A stretch of 40,906 bases of DNA from Rhizophlyctis rosea. Its lineage: Eukaryota; Chytridiomycota; Chytridiomycetes; Rhizophlyctidales; Rhizophlyctidaceae. This document shows, piece after piece, positions 1 to 9,133 of this stretch. Positions within the stretch are counted from its first letter, which is position 1, and every line of letters starts with the position of its first letter. The notes under the pieces were generated by a model that worked only from the letters and a program-made list of their open reading frames with translations, was not told where the DNA came from and did no database searches. A program made the position numbers and the translations under genes. Location: contig JADGJC010000341.1 of the NCBI GenBank assembly GCA_027596075.1, positions 1 through 40,906 on the forward strand, given 5' to 3'.

Positions 1-1274
1 ATTACGGCGAACGATTAAATTGAGGGAGAAATCGTACGCCTTATGACGAAAAAAAATGGGGCATTCTCTACACACGAGGTCCTCATCAAACTGAGGGTCT
101 TTCATCTCTAAATAATTCACGTAATTGAGAAAGTGAGCGTCTAACGAATGATCCTCACTCTCTGCCATCTTGTACAACCTCTCAGCGTCATCCGCGCCAT
201 CCTTGACCCATTTCTGATAACCAGCAACGGCAACCGCTTTGCGGACAAGATGAACACTCAATGCACGATTGTCAAAGAGTTTGCTGGTCATCCCCTTTAC
301 GCAGGTTTGGGTGAATTTGGCGGATTTGTCGTACTTGCCGCCGCCCCGGATCTTGAAGAAGATGTAATCCTCATTGGCTTCCTGAGCACGCTCCACCATC
401 TTTTCTAGAACATACAGAGTTTTCCGACGTTGACATTGTAATTGACATCATCTGTGCGCCCCGTCTTGTTTGCTTCTCTGATGAGGATGGTCTTGTGTTC
501 CACGTCGAGGATGGCATCCTTCTGCATATCGCCATTGCGCCATTTTAAATCAACGACGTCGATGCGCGCGGTGCGTGAAGTGGCTAACCCCAACTCCAGC
601 CAAACCCAAAGGTAGACCCGCTTGCTTTCATCCTCCCACCATTTCCTGATCTTTTCTACAATCTTGATGATGTCAGCTTCCGTTCTGGTAAACCAATCGA
701 GCAATTCACGAAGATGGATCCAATTCTGCTTTTCCTCTTCCGTGAGAGTCTTCCTACGCTTCTTCTTGGGCTCCTCCCCGGTAGCCTTAGCCATTTCAGC
801 TTCACGAGCTTCCTGAGCTTCCCTCTACCTTTTGCGGCTATTCATCTCGTGAAGGAACGGGCACAAAGGTCGCAAGAGTACCACTTTGCATGCAGAGGGC
901 ACGTCATGGTTGTGCAACATGGCAGTCAACAATTTTTCACCTTCCGTGGTAGGGGTAAAGTACGTGAGATACATATTCACCAGTACCTCATCCGTGGCGG
1001 CTTTGAGAGCGTGACACAGGGGTTTTATCCAGTTGTACTTTGTGTCTGTATCCGGTAACTTCTTCCTGCACTCCATGAACGCGTCCATGTTGAACATGAA
1101 CTTGTGAAGGTCATGGTCGAAAGCACGACCCAGGTCATCCGGTCGCGGCTTCAAAGTATCCTTGTTGCTACCTTCGCAGTATTTCCTTGGGTTGGCGCAG
1201 TAACGCTTCATCGCCTCGGTTATGGTCTTTTCGATGTCGGTCTGGTGGTTGTCAAAGGATGCTGAGTCAGTCAT
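1..1274 (-). pseudogene. Tyrosine recombinase (integrase), broken, runs off the left edge
   Basis: This frame encodes a DNA strand-exchange enzyme that probably integrated the element. It starts at the ATG at 1274 (MTDSASFDNHQTD). The N-terminal ~145 residues are helical. After an in-frame TAG (825-827) the frame continues through a charged linker and an NLS-like PKKKRRK into the catalytic domain. Visible motifs are TARIDVVDLKW (first catalytic Arg), ANKTGRTD (beta-hairpin Lys), HLVRK (HxxR box, near 235-250) and DHSLDAHFLNYV, with the candidate nucleophile Tyr near 110-120. A frameshift lies near 405-415, where KLCMF-stop must shift to reach YVLEKMVERAQ. The frame is still open at base 1, so the C-terminus is outside the window. 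It diverges from the PrimPol gene. Assignment rests on motif order; the exact subfamily is unknown. Confidence 0.82.
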
Positions 1275-1512
1275 TCTTTTTATGATAATGGGCCAACCAA
1301 TAAATGCATCGGATACGCGTTGGACACCGATGAAGCTGCGGCTGCACCGTGCAGCTTCATTGGAAACAAGCCACACCAATGAGGCTGCAGAAGCTTTATC
1401 GGGAAAGTCAAGCCACACCAATGAGGCTGCACGGTGCAGCCCCAGCTTCATCGGCTACACTACATACATAAATGCGTCCACCCGTCGTTTTTGGACAAGA
1501 TCTTTCACAACA
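1275..1512. promoter_or_regulatory. Divergent promoter with palindromic AAGCCACACC repeats
   Basis: This 238-base gap separates the recombinase (leftward) from PrimPol (rightward). It holds two exact 23-base direct repeats (1367-1389 and 1409-1431) containing CAAGCCACACCAATGAGG. It also holds an inverted repeat, ATGAAGCTGC (1330-1339) against GCAGCTTCAT (1351-1360), and a partial palindrome at 1424-1452. The same units recur at 25979-26142 in another divergent gap. AT-rich stretches beside each start (TTTTTATGATAAT near 1278; CATACATAAATG near 1464) could be core promoters. A regulatory role is inferred from position and repetition. Confidence 0.6.
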
Positions 1513-2958
1513 ATGACCCAGACTCAACTTTTCAAATTGGCAAAGCAGATGAACAATCACAATCCTGCTTTTGTTCCCATTCCTGCTTCCAGGGAAAATA
1601 AAAGTCCCCTCGGAAAGTGGGCTGGAAGTAGCTACCTCTTTGAAAAGGATTTTCCCAAGCGTGAACAATGGGAGCCCAACTGCAACCTCGGCTTGCTCGT
1701 GTCCGATCAATACATTGTGATCGATGTGGACGCTAAGCCACCCGCCACCAAAGGGAACAAGAAAGTCTACTCTGAAAACAAGGGTACAGACGACCTTGCT
1801 ACTTTGATGGGTCAGCATGAACCGCTTCCGCCTACCCTTGGTGTTGACACACCGAGTGATGGGGACCACTGGTACTTCTGGCAGACTGGTCGCCCTGGCG
1901 AAGAACTGCTCAAGAACTGGACCTCATGCATGAGCATCGACGGAAAGCTTATCGCCGTGGACATCCGCGTGAAGGGGGGCTATGTCATGTGCCCCCCTTT
2001 CACCAAAGGCCCGAACGCCGTTTATACATGGAAAGACGCAAAGTTGGACTACAAGGTGCCTATTGCACCTATGCCCAACTGGATGTTGAAGAACATCTTG
2101 ACCACCATTGAAAGACACAAGGGTCACTTCGAGGCCCAGCAGTTTACATGTGAACCCGACGTCAATAGCGACGTCACCGACGAGGACATCGAGTTTTTCA
2201 AAAATACCCCCTCTTGGAAAGACTTTTTCACCATCGACGCCAAACCCAACCAACACAACATCTACTATGTCACGGCACACCAGCAGTATCACTGCGACAT
2301 ATGCGACCGTGAACACGTGAATAATGTCGGCCGCCCCCGCGCATTCCTTGTCCGGACCCACAACAAGCTTCGCTTTGTCTGTCGTCCCGGCAACGGTTTC
2401 AACCGCCTCATTGAGCCAGACTATGCCAAACTTTGGAATGTCGATGGAGACTGGTTCCTCGTCCACAGCATCATTGTCCTTGGTGACATCATCCTGAGAG
2501 TCTCGGGGAGCCTTTTTCGAATCATCCACAAAGATGATGGACCATTCCTGCAGGCAAGGCTCGTCATAGACCTTGACTTGTTGCAAATCCATATCAATTC
2601 GGAAAGCAGTGGAGCGGAAGGTGACGCTCTTGATGAGGATCAGAGGCAGGGTGTCGTCAATGGCCTTGGGCAAGTCCTCATTGGAGCGGCGTTTGCCAAA
2701 CTGGTCGCGAATGAAGACGGTGTTCCAACGCGCGGAGCAGGTAAAGGTCCTCTTGTCATCTGTTTGTTCAATGATGGGTTTAACGGTCGTTTCCAGGGAT
2801 TCTTTGGTGAACCTCTTTCCCCTGAAGAATCCCGTGTGATGATCGTGAATGTATTGAACAACGGCGCCCTGGAGAGATGCGAAGGTCTCGGTCCAAGCCG
2901 AATGCTCATCATTGAAGACGGCAGGAATGTCTGCGACTGTCATGTGGATGGTGGATGA
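1513..2958 (+). CDS. Archaeo-eukaryotic primase-polymerase (PrimPol) domain protein
   Basis: This is the DNA primase/polymerase that would start viral replication. The ATG at 1513 (MTQTQLFKLAKQMNN) is the first in frame after the promoter repeats. The bifunctional prim-pol signatures occur in order: YIVIDVDAK (metal-binding DxD, residues ~73-81), TPSDGDHWYFW (motif with His, ~115-125) and DIRVKGGYVMCPPF (~152-165). A zinc-knuckle-like HCDICDREH...VC follows at ~256-290. Convincing homology ends near base 2450. The rest of the open frame (to 2958) lies antisense to another gene, so a native stop has probably been lost or frameshifted away. In many large DNA viruses this domain is fused to a D5 helicase; here the helicase is 30 kb away (32937-34902). 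Confidence 0.85.
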   Translation: MTQTQLFKLAKQMNNHNPAFVPIPASRENKSPLGKWAGSSYLFEKDFPKREQWEPNCNLGLLVSDQYIVIDVDAKPPATKGNKKVYSENKGTDDLATLMGQHEPLPPTLGVDTPSDGDHWYFWQTGRPGEELLKNWTSCMSIDGKLIAVDIRVKGGYVMCPPFTKGPNAVYTWKDAKLDYKVPIAPMPNWMLKNILTTIERHKGHFEAQQFTCEPDVNSDVTDEDIEFFKNTPSWKDFFTIDAKPNQHNIYYVTAHQQYHCDICDREHVNNVGRPRAFLVRTHNKLRFVCRPGNGFNRLIEPDYAKLWNVDGDWFLVHSIIVLGDIILRVSGSLFRIIHKDDGPFLQARLVIDLDLLQIHINSESSGAEGDALDEDQRQGVVNGLGQVLIGAAFAKLVANEDGVPTRGAGKGPLVICLFNDGFNGRFQGFFGEPLSPEESRVMIVNVLNNGALERCEGLGPSRMLIIEDGRNVCDCHVDGG

Positions 2959-3096
2959 TGCTTGGAGATAAAGAGGTTTGCCATGCTCGGCAGACCCGTA
3001 GGTGATGTAACAATCCTTGTGCTTTTCGGGGACGGAGAGCGCCAGCTGAGAAAAGTCCGCGTTTCCCACCACTTCCATTTGGATGGCGGCCGGCAT
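2440..3096 (-). CDS. Hypothetical viral protein convergent with PrimPol
   Basis: I do not recognise this protein. It starts MPAAIQMEVVGNADFSQ and has about 220 credible residues of mixed alpha/beta character. Patches such as RTFTCSARWNTVFIRDQFGKR and RIDMDLQQVKVYDEPC read like a folded nucleic-acid-associated or structural protein. The frame stays open to 1924, but that extension is antisense to the PrimPol zinc region and looks like a shadow, so I end the gene near 2440. The two convergent genes share a tail region with no stop in either frame, which suggests a lost terminator codon. It is divergent from the gene at 3257 across a 160-base gap. Confidence 0.6.
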
Positions 3097-3256
3097 GTTT
3101 TCGTGAGCAAGAAAGGAGGGTACGATTCAGGCAGACTACTCCACTGGTACCAAAAAAAGCGCGTTTCAGACGCACGTTTAAACAAACGGGTTCAATTGTA
3201 ACGATAGTATAGTGATCGTTTCCTGATCAGTGATTCGTTCATTGGAACGAATCCTC

Positions 3257-4003
3257 ATGGTTTCTTCTGCATCTTCTCACGAGCAAATGCAAATGAATGG
3301 GAATGAGAAAGCACATGCTGTCCCGGATGCTGTCCAGTCTGCAGGATCACAAACAGTGCAAATGAATGGTGCCAATGAGAAAGGACAGGGGTCAACCAAG
3401 GTGAGGTTGCCGTCTGGAACGATCACAAACAGATATCATGCGTCGTCCTCTGCGACCATAACTGACCTCTTGCGCAGCTCCCTCCTCCGTCTTTCCAACA
3501 AGAAGGAGAATCTGGACCGGTTCTTGGACGTTATCAACAACAACTCTCCGTCTCTCCGTCTATTGGAATAATTCTGCGTCACTTATTCCAAATTGAATCC
3601 CGTGGTGTATGTGAACCCTAGCACGCAAAAGGTCTTTGTTGTGCACAGCTCTTACAAAGCCCAGCTCGAGTCGCATTCAAAGAGGAATTTTGACCCTTTC
3701 CGCAGGAATGCCCGCATCTCTTTGCAGCACGAGAATAAAAAGTTATGAGACGACGCCACCTCCTTTTTTTTCAAGTGGATACTGTGCAATCACGTGTTGG
3801 ACTATGTGGAGCGCAACATACAGGCCATCACCGACTGTATGAAAAAGGATCAGAGCAAGAAGGCCGCCGACACGTCATCTCTACCCGACGCAGAGAACCA
3901 GCCCGAGAAGAGGCGCAGCCGCCGCCGCAGCGCCGTCCATTACACCTGCATGCGTGCCCTGAGCCGGCCTGGATTCGAGAGGGTCATGATGCGATTTGAA
4001 TAG
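3257..4003 (+). pseudogene. Viral protein with FDPFRRNARI motif, two in-frame stops
   Basis: One frame runs from the ATG at 3257 to the TAG at 4001-4003 and is interrupted by TAA (3569-3571) and TGA (3746-3748). Both interruptions are followed by clear protein continuation. The product would be about 248 residues: a polar Gln/Asn/Ser-rich N-terminus, a core with VVYVNPSTQKVFVVHSSYK and FDPFRRNARISLQHENKKL, a helical FFFKWILCNHVLDYVERN, then an Arg-rich stretch and a short C-terminus ending RVMMRFE. The layout (beta-strand core, FDPFxR, helix, basic tail ending in a hydrophobic RF) recalls an uncharacterised family of large DNA viruses of algae and amoebae. That is recollection, not a search, and I give no function. 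Confidence 0.65.
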
Positions 4004-4200
4004 TAGGTTGCGCCCCTCAATAGGCTGCGCCACATTTTCCACCAAAGTGTCCAAAGTGGTGAAAGACTCGCCTTCGGACATGACAAAAGTGCCATTTTTG
4101 ATGCGACCCAATCTGCATTGGGGAAGCCGGGTTTGGACTTGAAGATGACCGAGAGGTGGGATGTGATCAATGCTGGTGTCAGTTGGATAGAGTTGGACAT
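3950..4200 (-). pseudogene. Small hypothetical protein, frameshifted
   Basis: A leftward reading begins MSNSIQLTPALITSHLS at 4200 and proceeds to KSKPGFPNADW. It must then shift frame near 4110 to continue as RIKNGTFVMSEGESFTTLDTLVEN and GRNLLFKSHHD. The two halves read naturally as one short protein of about 80-90 residues facing the 3257-4003 gene. The stop is uncertain because the frame runs into the end of that gene. No family is recognised. Confidence is modest because of the short length. Confidence 0.4.
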
Positions 4201-4289
4201 GGTTGATGTTTCCTTTTGCAGATGAAAGGAGAGAATCATGGCCAAATCGATGACATGTTCGTTTTTCCTCTTTATAGTGACAGAAAGTG

Positions 4290-4395
4290 ATCTTTGCTAC
4301 TGCTTGTGCTGCTTGTGCTGCGAATTGCTAGTGCTATGAACTGCTTGTGATGGGAACTGCTACTGCTATGAACTGCTACGATGCTGTCTTGACTA
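4290..4395. repeat. Imperfect tandem repeat (CTGCTTGTGCTGxGAA type)
   Basis: This is a run of degenerate ~15-24 base units based on TGCTTGTGCTG and TATGAACTGCTA. It lies between the small gene starting at 4200 and the protease gene ending at 4476. A Ser-rich leftward open frame across it is most likely an artefact of the repeat. Confidence 0.6.
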
Positions 4396-4475
4396 GACAA
4401 TAAGTTACAATGTGTGCTGTTTTTTCCGTCGGGGACCTGGTTGGTCCTGTCGCTTCCGTTTCTCACCCGGTCTAA

Positions 4476-6659
4476 CTAAATGGATCCGGAACATCTTTGT
4501 GCATTTTTACCGGTCTCGGTCAGGGAGCTTAGTATGGTGGCTAAGAGGTCGTTGCGCCCGTATGCATCTTGTGGTCGGTAGTTGATGAGCTGGCCGGCAA
4601 GGTCGTGGATGTGGTTGACACGTTCGCCTAATTCAATGACCTTTGGAGGAAGTGAGGCTCCACGATACTCATCGTTGAATCTGTACAGTATCGCACCTAC
4701 CGATGTAGGGAATACCTTGATCGCGTCGCTGATATCCTTCCATTGGTCGTAAGGGAGATTGGCACAGTACAGTTCGACCGACAAGGTGTGGACTTTTGCA
4801 CAGTCCATTGCTTGGAGCGAATCGCTAGCATAGTACCGCGCGACCGCTTCAACCATGCACGTCCCCCACTCTGAATAAGTGATCTTCGTATCGCCTAAAC
4901 CATTGCTGAGCTTCTCTTTCTGCGACCAGATGCGCTGCTTGAAAAAGTTGAGTTCACGCGCGGATGCAGTTGCTTCACTTTTTCCATTGTTGAGCATAGC
5001 GAGGGCCTCGGTGTCATTCCTTTTCCACGCGTCGAGGATGAAGTCGACGCGAGATTCAACGGCATCGGTAGAGGACGTCACAAAGGGAAATGACACGTTC
5101 AGAAACTTCATTGGATCTGCGTGACGAAGGAACCCGGTGGTGGGGAGGTTTCTGAAGGTGGCTTTGTCGTTGTCTTGCAGTTCTCCCGTCTCTTTCCCGG
5201 CATCTTCCTCCGTTCGGTGTCCCACTTCTTCCGTCTCTTTCCCCACTTCTTATACTTCCGCCGTTCCGTATCCCACTTCTTCCTCCCTCCCCTTTCCCTT
5301 CCCAACACCCCCGTCTCCACCACTGTATGACTTAAAACCTATACCTTCTTCAAACAGCACCTTTTTGACCACATCCATCTGAACCACACTTCCTACACCC
5401 GGCGCGGCCTGCCCCTGACTGTCCGGTGGGGTTAGTTCCTGGGTTGGTGGTGGGTTTCGTGACGGAGTCCTGTAGTCGTCGTCGGCCGTTGAGTCTGGGA
5501 ATACAAGTCGGAGGTGTTGTCATCGAACGTCCTCAATACGCGGCCAAGGAGTGTCTTCCGGGGTCTTAGACAAGAATCTCACTGCGGTCTCGGCGGCATA
5601 AACCCCACAGCTCCAACCATCCAGCTGTTGAGGAATTTCCAATCGGTCTTCAAATGTAAAAGCCCCCAACCCCACCACCTCCAAATAACTGTTGATCCTC
5701 GTCATTTCTGTAATGTTGGACTTTCCCCGTAGCCAATCAACGAAGTATGATTTCCCCCCTTTGATGTCAAACGCATCAAAGCTCCAATGATTATCCCTAT
5801 GCACAACTGCTACTAGACGATCCGCGTGGTGCAGCTGTTCAGCAATCGTCTTTTGTGACGTTGGTTTGAGCTCCTGTGCGCGTTTGACGTTTAGCGAATC
5901 GATGATGAAGTAATTCCGTGGAGGGGGGAGTGTCGCCACGGTCGCGTTCAAGATTTCGTCGAAGACAAGGTCGCTGTAATATGTGACTGGGTCGGACAGA
6001 ATGCGGCACACTGACGTGGGAATGACCGTGCGTAATAAAGGGGTATCGTCGTCAGAAATATCAAAGATGTCTGCTTCATATGCTGGCTCATGCACCGTTG
6101 CTTCAGTGGCTGCGTCAACAGGGGTAGGTGGCGGACTGAATGGTGTTGCGGGGGTGCGAGGTGGAGATTGGGGCTCTAACAAGTTCACTGAATCATCGTG
6201 ATCAGAGAGTCCCGATGTTATGAGAGGAGACGGTGACGCCGATGTATTTGCTGCGGGTTTGTGACCGGACGGTCCCGCTTATTCGGTGATGGGTGATGGT
6301 GGCCCTGGTGAATCGGAAGAATCCTCTGTCACACTTTCTTCTGGAGGTGTGGGTAGGCAGTGCTCTTTCACTCTGGAAGATCTAAGAAGGAAGCAGGTTT
6401 ATGAGCACTCTTGAAGCTCATTGTGCACATTCATTGTGTAAGCCCATTGTGCACATTCATTGTGTAAGCCCATTGTGCACAATTACCTCTGAGGTTTGCC
6501 ATTCCTCGCAAGGCCTACTTCACCCAGGGCGCTCGTGAGCTCGTCGTAGAAGAGCTTTATTTGCTTCTTGTTCAACGTGGCAATATGACGAGCAAGTCGG
6601 ACGGCGTCGAGTTCATCATCGTTGGCAATTGCACGTCGGACATGTTTCAAGGATGGCAT
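4476..6659 (-). pseudogene. Spliced gene with Ulp1/C48-like cysteine protease domain, three in-frame stops
   Basis: Exon 1 (6487-6659) begins MPSLKHVRRAIANDDEL. Splicing at AG|GTAATT and TTCTTAG|ATC joins it to exon 2 (4476-6381) as KPQRSSRVKEHC. The spliced length is 2,079 bases, exactly 693 codons. A Pro/Ser-rich linker is followed by a C48-type catalytic region: DNHWSFDAFD (His), then Asp candidates, then IPQQLDGWSCGVYAAE (Gln and nucleophile Cys). A further ~340 residues of unknown fold follow, partly made from a DNA tandem repeat near 5190-5300. In-frame stops are TAA 6279-6281, TGA 5520-5522 and TAA 5250-5252. It could be a SUMO/ubiquitin-like protease from the host or a transposon, or a stand-in for the adenain-like maturation protease of Polinton-type viruses. 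The intron argues for a host or transposon origin. Confidence 0.72.
6382..6486 (-). other. Candidate spliceosomal intron containing 26-base tandem repeats
   Basis: On the minus strand the interval starts GTAATT and ends CTTCCTTCTTAG with a pyrimidine-rich tract. It contains a TAA at its first in-frame codon and therefore must be removed for the flanking exons to join. About 2.6 copies of a 26-base unit (containing CATTGTGCACATTCATTG, roughly 6415-6484) fill most of it. Confidence 0.7.
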
Positions 6660-6699
6660 CGTTGCACATTTGAAAGTTTGGGTGATGAAGGGTGAAGTG

Positions 6700-6815
6700 T
6701 GCTGGGAAAGGAGTCGGAAAGGATGTATGGGAAAGGAGGTGTGGGAAAGGACGTGTGAGAAAGGATGTGTGGGAAAGGATGTCTGGGAAAGGAGGCGTGG
6801 GAAAGGAGGCTAGCA
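6700..6815. repeat. GTGTGGGAAAGGA-type tandem repeat
   Basis: About eight to nine imperfect copies of a 12-13 base unit (GGAAAGGAxGTGTG) lie between exon 1 of the protease gene and the IS607 insertion. The low-complexity open frames across it on both strands are not convincing genes. No gene is supported between 6660 and 6966. Confidence 0.75.
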
Positions 6816-6966
6816 TGAGACAGAGATGGGCATGAGACCAATCGCGAAGTGACACAAATCGAAGTGCATTAAATCGCGCAAGCCACACAATTTCATGACT
6901 GGTCCTGACTCATCACAACCAGCTTTGCCACCGTGCATCAATTAACAATTCTAGCAAAATCTGAAT

Positions 6967-7458
6967 TTGTCGTTGTTCAAATCGCAAGAAAAGGAAATCC
7001 GGTCAAACTTCGAGAAGCAGAACAGAAACGGTTACGACCGGGTCATCAATGCCCGCGTCTCAAGCTCGAAACTGGAGGAAGACCTGCAACGACAAATACA
7101 GGACCTTTGCTCGGCATACCCAGACCATACCGTCATCTCCGACATCGCCAGCGGAATCAATTTTCGGCGCCCCGGGTTACAGAAGTTATTACCACTCTCT
7201 CCCGAGGGATTGGTCTCGGATATTGTACTGGCCCACCGAGACAGACTGTGCCGCTTTGCCTTCGAGCTGCTCGAAGACGTTTTCAAACTCAACAATACGA
7301 GACTTTTGGTTCACCACCAAGAAAGTGCTCTTCCCGACAACGACCATCGCAGATCCGAACTCGCCGACGACATCATCAACACGGCTTTCGCATGCAGACT
7401 CCAGGGTCAGCGCAGCGCTAGGAACAGGAGGCAGCGGCGCCTTAATGACGCAAAATAA
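6967..7458 (+). CDS. tnpA: IS607-family serine recombinase (TnpA), N-terminus missing
   Basis: The resolvase domain of an IS607 transposase. DRVINARVSSSKLEEDLQRQ carries the catalytic-Ser motif (ARVSS) and the DLxRQ helix. It is followed by DIASGINFRRPGLQKLL, the HRDRLCRFAFEL box and the long helix ELADDIINTAFACRLQGQRS. All are hallmarks of IS607 TnpA. The family normally has a MerR-like HTH of ~60 residues in front; none is readable upstream (6820-6966), and the frame lacks an ATG start at the expected place (TTG at 6967 opens it). I conclude the protein is N-terminally truncated. The tnpB-type gene follows immediately. Confidence 0.88.
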   Translation: MSLFKSQEKEIRSNFEKQNRNGYDRVINARVSSSKLEEDLQRQIQDLCSAYPDHTVISDIASGINFRRPGLQKLLPLSPEGLVSDIVLAHRDRLCRFAFELLEDVFKLNNTRLLVHHQESALPDNDHRRSELADDIINTAFACRLQGQRSARNRRQRRLNDAK

Positions 7459-7460
7459 GG

Positions 7461-8751
7461 ATGTACTGGACGTTCCCTCAGAAGATTATCCTGAAGAGAT
7501 GGATAGGGTGCTGCTGGATGGTGTATAACACCGTGGGCGATCGTTACAGGAGGAGGGACATTGCAGACCCTGCGATTTTACCGTCAGATTATCAAGGACT
7601 TGTGTGGTGAGAAACCTTTTCTTTGCGAACTCCCGTTCAATTCGAGGGACGAAACTACCAAGGAGGCGATGGCCAACATCAAGTCTATCATCAGCAACGG
7701 CCACCATTCATTCCCCACGCGAAGGAAGAAGAGCAACAATCAAGTCATACCCATACGGGCTCAAAACATCACTGATGACTTGCCAATCTACCCCAGGATC
7801 CTGTTCCATCCAAATCTCCTTTCCCGTGACGTGTCACAATGGGACATGAGCACATGGACGCCTGCGGAAAGTAATCTGCATTTCTTCGAGCGGGTTGAAG
7901 CCAGATCACACACACAACGCTTCCGCAGGAAGACGAATTACAATAAGGACTTCGAAGTCCCGGATCCAAGGCTCTCATGGAAGAAGGGGACCAACGAGTG
8001 GAATCTCTGTTTGGTGATGAGACGGCCAACGAGTGTTACAACTCAGAATGACGGGTCGGTGCAGGAGGAAGAATTGAAAGAGAAGGTCACGGAAGGTGAA
8101 TTCCGCCGCGATAACCAAGCGGAGAACCACTGCACGTCACGCTCCTTTTGAGTGGTCGCTGGTGATCCAGGGAACAGGACATTTCTCACATGGTACTCCC
8201 CCCAATACGGGACGGGGAAAATAGGCGAAGGGGACGGTCAGAAACTCGTCAAACTCTGTTTCGCGATGGACAAGATCAAGTCCCTGCAAACTCAGTGCTT
8301 CTCGAAGAGGAGGAAGAAGCTCTATTGCGTTCTTTGGCGATTGCGAAAAAGACTGTACGCCCTGCGGGAAGATTTCCACAAAAAAACGGCGGCATGGTTG
8401 GTGGACAATTTTGATGTCATCATCATCGCCCCATTCAATGCACATCTCATGTCGCGCAGAGGGAACAGGAAAATTGCTTCTAAAACAGTCCGCGGTCTGA
8501 TGACCTGGGCGCATGGCATGTTCCTAGACCGCCTGCGAATCATGTGTGAGATGCGGAAGAAGGTCTATGTGGAAGTCTGCAAAGCCTATACCAGCAAGAC
8601 GTGTTTCAAATGTGGCTGGATCAACGAAACTCTCGGCAAGAAGGATATTATCAGATGTGGGAACGAAAATGTTCGCACCGATCGCGATGTGAACGGCGCA
8701 CGCGGGATTTTTCTGTGCGCACTCCTCGAAGGTGCGTGTGAGATGTCCTAG
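7461..8751 (+). pseudogene. TnpB/Fanzor RNA-guided nuclease homologue, broken
   Basis: TnpB-type N-terminus MYWTFPQKIILKRWIG...VYNTV, then a frameshift near 7590-7610 into GEKPFLCELPFNSRDETT. The RuvC domain opens after an in-frame TGA (8149-8151) with VVAGDPGNRTFLTWYS (first catalytic Asp). Later come VIIIAPFNAHLM, RKIASKTVRGLMTWAHGMF, AYTSKTCFKCGW (zinc knuckle) and RTDRDVNGARGI (third Asp). Known Fanzor proteins are programmable DNA nucleases guided by an RNA from the element's end. Oddities: the residue before AYTSKTC, usually Glu in the rearranged Fanzor RuvC site as I recall it, is Lys here, and the second half of the zinc knuckle (RCGNENVRTDRD) lacks its second Cys. The copy is almost certainly inactive. 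Confidence 0.88.
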
Positions 8752-8857
8752 CGTGCTTTGCTTGGTGGCGCCATGAAACTTCAGTGGAAGCTCATGAGTG
8801 ATCAGAAGGGATTTCTTGACAATTTAGTATAGTTCCATAGAATTTTGTATGATCTAA

Positions 8858-9133
8858 GCCATCCGAAAGACATTCACCGTCAAGATCGGTGACTGCTTTG
8901 TCCACGCTCCTAGCCCTCGCTCCGTGTCCTACCCCGATACCTTCCTGATTCCAACCAAACACCAATCTCTTTGCACCCGCAACACTCCCAAAATCCTAAT
9001 CGAAGCGGACTGGGCCATCCAAGATGTGGATGAAGATGGACAGTCCACGGTGTGCATCGCCTTGCACATAACCTGCAGCGTCAAACAATGGGTGCGCTTT
9101 TTGGGCGATCGGTCTATGGGTGACCGGGCTTAG
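8858..9133 (+). CDS. Hypothetical ORF fragment
   Basis: An open frame between the Fanzor copy and RPB1 reads AIRKTFTVKIGDCFVHAP...CIALHITCSVKQWVRFLGDRS. It has no ATG near its beginning and no recognised family. It may be a remnant of a viral gene cut by the IS607 insertion, or chance. Low confidence. Confidence 0.3.
   Translation, partial: AIRKTFTVKIGDCFVHAPSPRSVSYPDTFLIPTKHQSLCTRNTPKILIEADWAIQDVDEDGQSTVCIALHITCSVKQWVRFLGDRSMGDRA

Larger units (their letters stand above)
6967..8751 (+). mobile_element. IS607-type element: serine recombinase plus TnpB/Fanzor
   Basis: A serine-recombinase gene is followed head-to-tail by a TnpB-family nuclease gene, with the tnpB ATG at 7461 two bases after the tnpA stop at 7456-7458. 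This is the standard IS607 order. IS607 elements lack terminal inverted repeats, so I cannot fix the ends; they probably lie in 6820-6966 and 8752-8860. Both genes are damaged. IS607-linked TnpB relatives (Fanzor) are known from giant viruses and algae, which fits the context. Confidence 0.85.

Noticed and set aside
148..408. Rightward open frame of 86 codons at the left edge
   Set aside because: Antisense to the HxxR/Tyr half of the recombinase; no independent support.
4272..4466. Ser-rich leftward ORF of 64 codons
   Set aside because: Product of the CTGCTTGTGCTG repeat; no start context and no conserved pattern.
6622..6888. Open frames on both strands across the GGAAAGGA repeat
   Set aside because: Low-complexity translation of a tandem repeat; no gene-like features.
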